Part shown: positions 23,607 to 30,878 of the stretch, in pieces
Layout of the letters: the number at the start of each line of letters is the position of its first letter
Numbering within the stretch: position 1 is the stretch's first letter
Assembly: GCA_038232415.1 (NCBI GenBank)
Contig: JBBSHY010000002.1
Coordinates: 4,173 to 68,172 of the forward strand
DNA length: 64,000 bases
Direction: 5' to 3'
Source: JBBRXZ01 sp038232415
Lineage (GTDB): Bacteria > Patescibacteriota > Saccharimonadia > Saccharimonadales > UBA4665
Made by a program: the position numbers and the translations under genes
Notes under the pieces: generated by a model
What the model was told of the DNA's origin: nothing
What the model saw: only the letters and a program-made list of their open reading frames with translations
Database searches by the model: none

Positions 23607-26060
23607 ATGAAACGTTATAATCCTAAAGAGATTGAGCCTAAGTGGCAGAAGGTCTGGCAGGATAAGCAGCTATATAAGGCTGTTGATTTTGATAAGCGGC
23701 CGAAATACGTCATGTTGACGGAGTTTCCGTATCCCTCTGGTGACGGACTGCATTTGGGGCACATCCGCGAGTATACGTATGGCGATATCATGGCCCGTCA
23801 GAAACGCATGCAGGGCTATAACGTGCTTTATCCAATGGGCTATGATGCTTTTGGCCTGCCAACCGAGAACTATGCCATTAAACATAAGATTAGTCCTCAA
23901 GCCGGGACTGACCAAAATATAGCTGCTTTCCAGAGACAGTTTGAAAGTCTGGGTTTCAGCTTTGATTGGGACCGGTCTTTTCGTACCAGCGACCCGGAGT
24001 ATTACAAATGGACTCAGTGGCTGTTTCTGCAATTTCATAAAGCCGGGCTGGCCTATCAGGATGAGATCGCCATCAACTGGTGCCCACACTGCAAGACCGG
24101 ACTAAGCAACGAGGAAGTCGTCAATGGCCGGCATGAGCGCTGCGATACTTTAGTCGAAAAAAAGATCCTAAAACAATGGCTGCTAAAAATTACCGACTAT
24201 GCCGATAGGCTTCTGGAAGGCTTGAAGAACGTTGACTACCCCAGCCGAATCGCTGACCAGCAGGTCAATTGGATTGGCCGCAGCCGCGGTGCCAACATCC
24301 GCTTCAATATCGAAAATTCTATCGAAAATATCGAGGTGTATACAACTGCACATGACACGATTTTTGGCGTGACGTTCATGGTCTTGGCTCCAGAACACGG
24401 ATTAGTCGAAAAAGTCACGACCGATGAGCATAGAGCGACAGTGAATAGCTATATCAAAGCTGCTCAGGCCAAGAATGAAATCGAGCGGCAAGACGAAGGC
24501 CGTGAAAAAACCGGCGTCTTCACTGGCGCTCATGCAATCAATCCTTTAAATAATGAAAAAATTCCTATTTGGATTGCCGACTATGTCCTGGCCGGATATG
24601 GTACCGGCGCCATTATGGCCGTACCGGGAGAAGACGCTCGTGACTACGAATTTGCTAAAAAATATGGATTGCCGATTGTTTACACTACGGAGCAGCAAGA
24701 GTTTGTAAACTACCAGACTGAACTCAAGCTTAAACGCTCAGAACACAAGCTGGCTAATTCTGGTGAGTTTGACGGCCTCGACTTTAATGAAGGCCGTCAA
24801 AAAATTCTGGAAAAATTAATAGAACTCGGTGTGGGTAAAGAAGAAATTCAATACAGGCTGCGGGATTGGATCTTCAGCCGGCAGCACTATTGGGGCGAAC
24901 CTATTCCGATTATTCATTGCCCTGAGCAGGGGGCCGTACCTGTACCGGACGACCAATTACCCGTAGAACTGCCACAAGTGGAAAATTACGAGCCGACTGA
25001 CAGCGGTGAAAGCCCTTTAGCTGCCATGAAAGATTGGGTCAATACTAAATGTCCAGCATGTGGTAAACCGGCCAAGCGTGAGACCGATACCATGCCCAAC
25101 TGGGCCGGCAGCAGCTGGTATTATCTGCGCTATTACGATGCGCACAATGATCAAAGCTTTGCAGACCGCAAGAAACTAGATTACTGGGGCGATGTTGACA
25201 TGTATCTGGGCGGAATGGAGCATACGACTCTCCATCTGCTATATTCGCGTTTCTGGCATCAGTTTTTATACGATCAAAAATTGGTACCAACTCCGGAACC
25301 TTACCTGGCAAGACGGGGACAGGGAATCATTCTGGCTGCCGATAATACCAAAATGAGTAAGAGCAAGGGTAATATTGTCAATCCGACTGATATTATCGAT
25401 AGCGGCTATGGTGCCGACGCATTGCGGCTGGCAATCTCGTTCCTGGCTCCCTATGATCAGACAACAATCTGGAGTCCCGAAGCTGTCGCTGGCACCCACC
25501 GCTTCCTGCAAAGGGTTTGGACGCTCACCCAGGAATATATAGATGCAAATTCTACGAGTAAGTCCGGCAAGTCCAACGATGAGCTTTTACGGACTCTTCA
25601 TTTAACTATAAAAAAAGTCAGTCAAGATTTGCATACCATGAGTTTTAATACAGCCATTGCTAGCCTGATGGAAAATGTCAATGTGCTTTATCGTATAAAG
25701 ACAAATGACATGTTTAATACCAAAGAGTGGCGCTGGACTATCGAGAGTATGCTGCTATTAACGGCTCCGTTTGCGCCGCATCTTGCTGAAGAACTATGGC
25801 ATCAATTAGGGCATGAGAGTTCAATTCATGGCAGCCCGTGGCCAAAACACGATGATAAGTATCTGGTCGAAGATACTATAACTATTGTCGTTCAGGTCAA
25901 TGGTAAGCTTCGTGGTGAAGTCCAAGTCGGCAGTGATGCTGGTGAAAAAACTATAGTCGAAGCCGCCAAAACTAATGACAAGATCGTTGTTTTTCTAAAA
26001 GATCAAACTATCCGCAAAACTATTTACGTACCACACAAGCTTGTCAACTTCGTCGTTTAA
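23607..26060 (+). CDS. leuS: leucyl-tRNA synthetase
   Basis: 817 residues, full length. HIGH-type motif in PYPSGDGLHLGH, editing domain with TTAHDTIFGVTFMVLAPEH and GTGAIMAVPGEDARD, and KMSKS at TKMSKSKGN. Zinc-type cysteines occur in NWCPHCKTGLS and TKCPACGKPA. TAGGAT ends 7 nt before the ATG and may act as -10 or weak Shine-Dalgarno. A terminator follows directly after the stop codon. Confidence 0.97.
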   Translation: MKRYNPKEIEPKWQKVWQDKQLYKAVDFDKRPKYVMLTEFPYPSGDGLHLGHIREYTYGDIMARQKRMQGYNVLYPMGYDAFGLPTENYAIKHKISPQAGTDQNIAAFQRQFESLGFSFDWDRSFRTSDPEYYKWTQWLFLQFHKAGLAYQDEIAINWCPHCKTGLSNEEVVNGRHERCDTLVEKKILKQWLLKITDYADRLLEGLKNVDYPSRIADQQVNWIGRSRGANIRFNIENSIENIEVYTTAHDTIFGVTFMVLAPEHGLVEKVTTDEHRATVNSYIKAAQAKNEIERQDEGREKTGVFTGAHAINPLNNEKIPIWIADYVLAGYGTGAIMAVPGEDARDYEFAKKYGLPIVYTTEQQEFVNYQTELKLKRSEHKLANSGEFDGLDFNEGRQKILEKLIELGVGKEEIQYRLRDWIFSRQHYWGEPIPIIHCPEQGAVPVPDDQLPVELPQVENYEPTDSGESPLAAMKDWVNTKCPACGKPAKRETDTMPNWAGSSWYYLRYYDAHNDQSFADRKKLDYWGDVDMYLGGMEHTTLHLLYSRFWHQFLYDQKLVPTPEPYLARRGQGIILAADNTKMSKSKGNIVNPTDIIDSGYGADALRLAISFLAPYDQTTIWSPEAVAGTHRFLQRVWTLTQEYIDANSTSKSGKSNDELLRTLHLTIKKVSQDLHTMSFNTAIASLMENVNVLYRIKTNDMFNTKEWRWTIESMLLLTAPFAPHLAEELWHQLGHESSIHGSPWPKHDDKYLVEDTITIVVQVNGKLRGEVQVGSDAGEKTIVEAAKTNDKIVVFLKDQTIRKTIYVPHKLVNFVV

Positions 26061-26098
26061 GGCCAAGAATTAACCAATTGTTAAATTCGGCCTTTTTC
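26059..26098 (+). terminator. intrinsic terminator after leuS
   Basis: AAGGCC (26059-26064) pairs with GGCCTT (26089-26094), extended by GAATTAA/TTAAATTC inside, followed by TTTTTC. It overlaps the leuS stop codon. Confidence 0.8.
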
Positions 26099-26150
26099 TT
26101 AACGTTTTTCTTTCTCTGAGTACAGAACAGATCTACAATCGACCTACAAA

Positions 26151-26573
26151 ATGATATACAGGTCAAAAACATTACAATTACCTGGCTCGTCAGCGGAGGA
26201 AGTTATCAAGCGTTCAAGGTACACCTATCATATTATTCAGAAACTGACACCGAGACGTGCTCCTTATATACGGTCAAAGTACTTCGCTAAGGATAAAATA
26301 TTCATTAATAGTTTTTGGGATCATCTTAATAAAAAGACATCAAGAGACAAACTTCGCAGACTCAAGCTTTTTCCATGTGCCATCGACTTGATACGTAATA
26401 GCAAAATAGCTCCACGGACTAGGCAACATCTTAACAATCCAAATGAGTCGCTACATCGCTTTTATGGTATTAGCCGCGATGGCTTCTATTTTTGCGTACA
26501 GATTAAAGAGAATAAAAGAACAGGTAGAAAAGATTTTATATCAGTTTTTCCCTCGCGTGAAACACAGACGTAA
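26151..26573 (+). CDS. conserved hypothetical basic protein
   Basis: 140 residues, strongly basic, not assigned. The middle reads YHIIQKLTPRRAPYIRSKYF and the C-terminus FYGISRDGFYFCVQIKE..GRKDFISVFP, an arrangement of strands ending a small RNase-like fold; a RelE-type or phage-derived nuclease is possible but unproven. TACAAT is 11 nt before the ATG. The gene is insulated by terminators on both sides (26059-26098 and 26580-26630), which is typical of small independent or acquired units. Confidence 0.6.
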   Translation: MIYRSKTLQLPGSSAEEVIKRSRYTYHIIQKLTPRRAPYIRSKYFAKDKIFINSFWDHLNKKTSRDKLRRLKLFPCAIDLIRNSKIAPRTRQHLNNPNESLHRFYGISRDGFYFCVQIKENKRTGRKDFISVFPSRETQT

Positions 26574-26579
26574 ATAAAA

Positions 26580-26630
26580 AAGGCCTCCCGCAGTGTAGTT
26601 CAATGACTACGGCCGGAGGTCTTAATTTTT
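26580..26630. terminator. bidirectional intrinsic terminator
   Basis: AAGGCCTCC (26580-26588) pairs with GGAGGTCTT (26615-26623) with one wobble, and GTAGT/ACTAC pairs inside; T-rich on the right, A-rich on the left. Confidence 0.82.
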
Positions 26631-26696
26631 ATTATACATCATCTCTAAAGTCAGTCAATACAATAAAAAGGGGTAATCCCGCCCACTAACTTCCTC

Positions 26697-26725
26697 TTGA
26701 GAAAATCGGCGAAATTGGGTAAAAT
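26697..26725 (+). promoter_or_regulatory. promoter of the rpmF-nusB cluster
   Basis: TTGAGA (26697-26702), 17-nt spacer, TAAAAT (26720-26725), 42 nt before rpmF, which has AAAGGAAA upstream as ribosome-binding site. Confidence 0.75.
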
Positions 26726-26767
26726 ATACCTAAGTTTTGTTAATGTAACGAAAAGGAAACTTTACCT

Positions 26768-26911
26768 ATGGGTAAGCCCAAAAAGCGAACAAGCCCGCGT
26801 AAAACGGGCACGCGCCGCAGCCACTTGGTTCTGAAACTGGCGCGTAAAGTCAATGCTAAGTCACCTGTTAAAATTCGCACTACTAAGCGGGAATCGGCTA
26901 AAGTCGCCTAG
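26768..26911 (+). CDS. rpmF: 50S ribosomal protein L32 (bL32)
   Basis: 47 codons starting MGKPKKRTSPRKTGTRRSH, the conserved N-terminus of bL32 (PKKRTSxxxxxxRRSH). The rest is basic and extends to KVA; the zinc-ribbon cysteines of some L32 forms are absent. It is preceded by a strong promoter and a ribosome-binding site and followed after 46 bp by nusB. At 47 residues it is easily missed by automatic calling. Confidence 0.9.
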   Translation: MGKPKKRTSPRKTGTRRSHLVLKLARKVNAKSPVKIRTTKRESAKVA

Positions 26912-26957
26912 AGTTTTCGGGTTTTTGGCTTAGCATTTAAAGGGAAAATTTAACAAT

Positions 26958-27494
26958 ATGGCATCAAATCGTCACCTCGGCCGCATTATCGCCCTCCAGA
27001 CGCTGTACGAGCAAGAGTTACGCAGCGAAGCTGATGATAGCGGCTTTGACTTGGGCAAGGTGCTAAAACGCAATATCGTTCGGTATAAGGGAATGATTGA
27101 TGACGTGGAATTCATCGAAAAACTTGTTACAGGAGTTACAAAACAAGCAATTCAGCTGGACGCAATCCTACAGCCTATAGCTCCGGAATGGCCAATAGAC
27201 CAAATTGCGCGTATGGATCGCATAGTTCTAAGAATTGGTCTTTATGAGCTACAGAATGAAGCCGATGTTCCGCCTAAAGTTGTTATTAATGAGGCTGTAG
27301 AATTAGCCAAAGCTTTTGGCGGAGACAATTCATCAAAGTTTATAAACGGGGTTTTAGGCACTTTGCTGCGTCAACGCGAATCAGCAGAGCCAGCCAAGAA
27401 AGATGCCATTACTATAAAAATAACTCAAAAAACAGCCAGCAAGAATAAAAAAACGATTCCTCGCATGACATCTAAGAAAATCGGTAGCAGCTAG
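26958..27494 (+). CDS. nusB: transcription antitermination factor NusB
   Basis: 178 residues. An RNA-binding all-helical NusB domain fills the first ~140 (SNRHLGRIIALQTLYEQEL at the start, then RMDRIVLRIGLYEL and INEAVELAKAFGGDNSSKFINGVLG in pieces). A lysine-rich tail of about 35 residues (ITQKTASKNKKTIP) follows, beyond the usual end of NusB. It binds boxA RNA with S10 in rRNA antitermination. Clustered with rpmF, a Nudix gene and rnc. Confidence 0.93.
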   Translation: MASNRHLGRIIALQTLYEQELRSEADDSGFDLGKVLKRNIVRYKGMIDDVEFIEKLVTGVTKQAIQLDAILQPIAPEWPIDQIARMDRIVLRIGLYELQNEADVPPKVVINEAVELAKAFGGDNSSKFINGVLGTLLRQRESAEPAKKDAITIKITQKTASKNKKTIPRMTSKKIGSS

Positions 27495-27508
27495 GGGATT
27501 TATATAGA

Positions 27509-28009
27509 ATGAAACGACCTAAACCACTCCGAGGCATACGCAAACTGGCTTTTAAACGGCGTCCTGTTATTGACGAGGTTGTTCGCGAAACTACCTCGGG
27601 CGGTATCGTTTTTCGCCGTGATCCCAAGACTAAAGCCGTACATATCTTACTGATGCAAGATGCTAAAAATCGCTGGACTATACCTAAAGGCCATGTGGAG
27701 CCCGGAGAAGAACCAAAAAGTACCGCAGAGCGTGAGATCCGGGAGGAGACCGGCCTAAAAGAGATGAAGGTTCATAGCTGGCTGGGCAAGGTCAATTTTA
27801 GATATCGCCGTAATCATACCTTGGTGCTGATGACCATGCATATTTACCTGGTAGAAGGACTTGGTGATAGCGACAAACTGCACCCTGAGGACTGGCTCAA
27901 CGATATTAAGTGGCTGGCGGCTAACGATGCTATCGACAAAATCGCTTATGATGACATTGGCAAGCTAATCCTGATAGGTATGAAGCGGATCCGGGAGGGC
28001 AAGCTGTAG
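27509..28009 (+). CDS. Nudix hydrolase
   Basis: 166 residues. A full Nudix box is present: GHVEPGEEPKSTAEREIREE followed by TGL, fitting G-x5-E-x7-R-E-U-x-E-E-x-G-U. The N-terminus has a basic extension (KRPKPLRGIRKLAFKRR) that could bind nucleic acid. WTIPKGHVEPGE is typical of diadenosine-polyphosphate or (d)NTP hydrolases. It lies 14 bp after nusB and ends 3 bp before rnc, so it belongs to the RNA-processing operon; RppH-like RNA decapping is one possibility. Confidence 0.9.
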   Translation: MKRPKPLRGIRKLAFKRRPVIDEVVRETTSGGIVFRRDPKTKAVHILLMQDAKNRWTIPKGHVEPGEEPKSTAEREIREETGLKEMKVHSWLGKVNFRYRRNHTLVLMTMHIYLVEGLGDSDKLHPEDWLNDIKWLAANDAIDKIAYDDIGKLILIGMKRIREGKL

Positions 28010-28012
28010 AGT

Positions 28013-28723
28013 ATGGACAAGTCTGCTTACCTTGCTTTCGCGGAGGATAAGCTCCACGTTACATTTAATGACATTGAACTGCTGCTAACGGCGTTTACAC
28101 ATCGCTCTTACCTTAATGAGCATAAAAAGACCGTAAGTGAGCACAATGAACGTCTGGAGTTTCTGGGCGACGCCGTGCTGGAACTAATAGTCACCGAATA
28201 TCTGTTTAATAATTATAGCGACCCCGAAGGCATTTTAACTAATTGGCGCAGCAGCCTGGTACGGACGGAAAGTATTGGAGCGGCAGCCGTAAAATTTGGT
28301 TTCGAGCCTCTCCTTCGCTTGAGCCGAGGCGAAAAGCGCGGCAGTGATAGGGCCCGGGCCCAGATACTGGCCAATAGTTTTGAAGCTGTTATCGGTGCTT
28401 TATATCTGGACCAAGGTTATGAAGCTGCTAAAATCTTTATCACTGAAAGTATCCTCAGCACATTTAAAGCAATTCTGTCCAGCGGCTCCTGGATGGACTC
28501 CAAATCTTATTTACAGGAACTGGCGCAGAGCCAAGAACTGGCCACACCTGTCTACAAAGTTATAAACGAGGATGGCCCTGATCATGACAAGACCTTTTTA
28601 GTCGGTGTCTATGTTGCCGGTAATTTGCGCGGCCAGGGCACCGGCCCGAGCAAACAAGCAGCCCAGCAAAAAGCCGCGGAAGCTGCTCTCAACTATTACA
28701 AACCCGCAGCTAAGGTTTCATAG
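28013..28723 (+). CDS. rnc: ribonuclease III
   Basis: 236 residues. The catalytic signature NERLEFLGDAVLELI lies at about 45-59, with the second acidic site in SFEAVIGALYLD; a double-stranded RNA-binding domain occupies about 155-230 (DSKSYLQELAQ to GPSKQAAQQKAAEAAL). It cuts double-stranded RNA such as rRNA precursors. Starts 3 bp after the Nudix gene. Confidence 0.96.
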   Translation: MDKSAYLAFAEDKLHVTFNDIELLLTAFTHRSYLNEHKKTVSEHNERLEFLGDAVLELIVTEYLFNNYSDPEGILTNWRSSLVRTESIGAAAVKFGFEPLLRLSRGEKRGSDRARAQILANSFEAVIGALYLDQGYEAAKIFITESILSTFKAILSSGSWMDSKSYLQELAQSQELATPVYKVINEDGPDHDKTFLVGVYVAGNLRGQGTGPSKQAAQQKAAEAALNYYKPAAKVS

Positions 28724-28735
28724 CCGGAAAGCCGT

Positions 28736-28765
28736 TTGACAAACAGGGGACGTTATCTGTAAAAT
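28736..28765 (+). promoter_or_regulatory. promoter of the rpsP operon
   Basis: TTGACA (28736-28741), 18-nt spacer, TAAAAT (28760-28765), leaving a leader of about 50 nt before rpsP. Confidence 0.78.
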
Positions 28766-28822
28766 AGCAAGCATTGTCTTTAGAAATTCTAAGGTTATGA
28801 AAGAAATGAATCTTGTAGATAT

Positions 28823-29347
28823 ATGCTAGTTATTCGTATGCAACGTACCGGCCGCAAAGGCCACGCCATGTTTAGGGTTATTGTTCAGGACTCAAGATTG
28901 ACACCGACCAGCGGTAAAGTCGTAGCGCAGTTAGGCAGTTATGACCCCCATGCTAAAATCATCGTTATTGATAAAGAAAAAGCCGCCTTTTACCTTGAGC
29001 ATGGTGCTCAGCCATCGGAGCGGGTTGCGCGTTTGCTTAAAAAAGAAGGTGTAAAGCTTCCCGAATGGGTTAAGCAGCCGGCTGTCAAAAAGCGTACCGT
29101 CCGCAATGCCGACAAGCGCCGCAGCACAAGACCGCCGGCACCCGTTGAAGACGTTGTACCTGCCGAAGCAGAAACCGAAGCTGAGGCTATAGAAGAAGTG
29201 AGTGCTGAACATGCTGAGCAGCCTGAATCTAATGAAGAGACCGCAGCCGAAGCCGTCGAGCCCACGGCCGAAGAACCAAGCGAAGCTGAAGCTGTTGAGC
29301 AATCCTCTGCTGAGGTTGCGCCCACCGAAGACGCCACTACTGTCTAA
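28823..29347 (+). CDS. rpsP: 30S ribosomal protein S16 with long acidic tail
   Basis: 174 residues, about twice the usual 80-90. Residues 1-85 are a normal S16 (MLVIRMQRTGRKGHAMFRVI, then GKVVAQLGSYDP). A basic linker (KKRTVRNADKRRSTRPP) and then about 60 residues rich in Glu and Ala follow (EAETEAEAIEEV and similar). Such tails occur on ribosomal proteins in several lineages; its function is unknown. KhpA downstream carries a similar acidic tail, so the two may act together or be charge-balanced. Confidence 0.94.
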   Translation: MLVIRMQRTGRKGHAMFRVIVQDSRLTPTSGKVVAQLGSYDPHAKIIVIDKEKAAFYLEHGAQPSERVARLLKKEGVKLPEWVKQPAVKKRTVRNADKRRSTRPPAPVEDVVPAEAETEAEAIEEVSAEHAEQPESNEETAAEAVEPTAEEPSEAEAVEQSSAEVAPTEDATTV

Positions 29348-29452
29348 ATTGTCTATTGGCAAGAATTTTCACAGGTAAGCCCAACTTCGATTTGTTATAA
29401 TTGATTATGTACTGGATTACCATTAACCCTAAGCCTGAGGAGTTTGCCACCA

Positions 29453-29974
29453 ATGAGTGATATTGACCAACAATTTATAGAATATGTAGTTAAGTCCCTG
29501 GTTGGAAAGCCGGATTCAGTGCATATTGACCGGCGTATCGATGAGAAGGGCGTGCTTCTGGAATTAACCGTTGATCCGGAAGATCTGGGCCGGGTAATTG
29601 GTAAGAGAGGGGCGACTGCTCAATCACTAAGAACTCTGCTCAGGGCTCTTGGTACCAAGAATGACGCCCGTTACAACCTTAAAATTATTGACAATGGGCC
29701 GCTTGATTACGGTGGTAGCAGGGACAATGCAGCTGAGTCTAGTCAAGATAAACCAGCTGACGACAGTAGTGACGACACCGCAATTAATGATACTGATACC
29801 GTTGTAACTAATGAAGAAGATGCTCCTCAATCAGCGGCGGAAGAGCCTGCTCTCCCGGAAGCTCCTGAAGTAGCGGCACCAATATCGCCTGAACCTGAAC
29901 CCGAAGATCAAACCAGTGACCGCGTACAACGGGCCAGAGAAGAAATGGCCGATCTCGATGACCTTGACGTGTGA
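29453..29974 (+). CDS. khpA: KH-domain RNA-binding protein (KhpA) with acidic tail
   Basis: 173 residues from the ATG at 29453, preceded by GAGGAG; a TTG three codons earlier is less likely. Residues 1-80 are a complete KhpA: FIEYVVKSLVGKPDSV, then the GxxG loop in VIGKRGATAQSLRTLL. The remaining ~90 residues are acidic (DDSSDDTAINDTD, PEPEPED), far beyond the usual 75-80 residue length. KhpA is a small RNA chaperone, normally beside rpsP as here. TATAAT at 29396-29401 may give it a promoter of its own. Confidence 0.9.
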   Translation: MSDIDQQFIEYVVKSLVGKPDSVHIDRRIDEKGVLLELTVDPEDLGRVIGKRGATAQSLRTLLRALGTKNDARYNLKIIDNGPLDYGGSRDNAAESSQDKPADDSSDDTAINDTDTVVTNEEDAPQSAAEEPALPEAPEVAAPISPEPEPEDQTSDRVQRAREEMADLDDLDV

Positions 29975-30012
29975 ACCTAGTTCTCAATTTCTGTGTTATT
30001 CTTACATTTAAC

Positions 30013-30042
30013 TTGTAATAACTTAACAGGCTCAGGTATAGT
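30013..30042 (+). promoter_or_regulatory. promoter candidate upstream of trmD
   Basis: TTGTAA (30013-30018), 18-nt spacer, TATAGT (30037-30042). It would drive a short RNA ending at the terminator 30126-30160. Confidence 0.5.
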
Positions 30043-30048
30043 AGCCCT

Positions 30049-30160
30049 TAGTCATTACGACGAAAACTAAACAGAAAATTTCAAAGCTCAATGCGAGCCA
30101 TCGACAGGTGGGAGCTTTATGTGACAAAACAACCTCTTTCAACAGGGGTTGTTTTGATTT
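30049..30160 (+). ncRNA. candidate small RNA or leader between khpA and trmD
   Basis: A promoter at 30013-30042 and an intrinsic terminator at 30126-30160 define a predicted RNA of about 110 nt. It contains a second hairpin with 7-bp stem AAAGCTC/GAGCTTT and a long loop (about 30079-30117). An in-frame upstream extension of trmD begins at 30091, but the terminator lies inside it and trmD homology starts only at 30178, so this stretch is probably not coding. It could be a small RNA or an attenuating leader of trmD. No known RNA family recognised. Confidence 0.4.
30126..30160 (+). terminator. intrinsic terminator upstream of trmD
   Basis: AAAACAACCTC (30126-30136) pairs with GGGGTTGTTTT (30145-30155) with one T-G pair and an 8-nt loop; the arm itself ends in TTTT, followed by GATTTT. 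Confidence 0.7.
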
Positions 30161-30177
30161 TGATACAATATAAACAG

Positions 30178-30837
30178 ATGACATTCCAAATTATTACCCT
30201 GTTTCCCGAAATGTTTACGGGCATTCTGGGTAATAGTATGCTCTGGAAGGCGCAAGACAAGGGCATAGTATCTTATGAGATCATTGATTTGCGGCAGTTT
30301 GGTCTGGGGCCTCGCCTGCAGGTTGATGATACACCTTATGGTGGCGGTGACGGGATGTTATTGAAGGTAGAGCCGCTAGTGTCCGCTATTGAGCAAGCCA
30401 AGTCAAAAGCTCCAAGTGCCAAAGTTTTGTTGCCATCGCCGAGGGGAAAATTATATAAACAATCTTATGCTAAACGCTTGGCAGGTTATGAGGCAGACAT
30501 AATCATCATCTGTCCGCGTTATGAAGGTTATGATGAACGGATCACAAACTGGGTCGACGAAAGCTTCTGTATAGGTAATTATGTACTAACTGGCGGCGAG
30601 CTGCCGGCTATGGTTATAATTGATTCTGTTGTACGTCTGCTGCCTGGAGTGCTGGGCGGCGAAACATCGGCTGAGATAGAGTCTTTTCAAGCTGATGACG
30701 TGTCAGTAGAGTTTCCCCAATACACTAGACCGGAGCATTATAAAGGCCTGAAAGTCCCGGAAGTATTATTGAGCGGTGATCATGCCGCTATCGAAACCTG
30801 GCGTAAAGCTCAAAGCGGAAAAATTCCTACAGATTAA
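30178..30837 (+). CDS. trmD: tRNA (guanine37-N1)-methyltransferase
   Basis: 219 residues from the ATG at 30178, where homology begins (MTFQIITLFPEMF); the frame is open to 30091, but that part holds a terminator hairpin. The trefoil-knot SAM site is clear: CPRYEGYDERI, then IGNYVLTGGELPAM and ESFQADDVSVEFPQYTRP. TrmD methylates G37 of tRNAs to keep the reading frame. TACAAT 8 nt before the ATG suggests its own leaderless promoter. The usual rplS neighbour is absent. Confidence 0.95.
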   Translation: MTFQIITLFPEMFTGILGNSMLWKAQDKGIVSYEIIDLRQFGLGPRLQVDDTPYGGGDGMLLKVEPLVSAIEQAKSKAPSAKVLLPSPRGKLYKQSYAKRLAGYEADIIIICPRYEGYDERITNWVDESFCIGNYVLTGGELPAMVIIDSVVRLLPGVLGGETSAEIESFQADDVSVEFPQYTRPEHYKGLKVPEVLLSGDHAAIETWRKAQSGKIPTD

Positions 30838-30878
30838 CGATATCTATATTGGGTTTAATACCTGTAACTGCTTTACTG

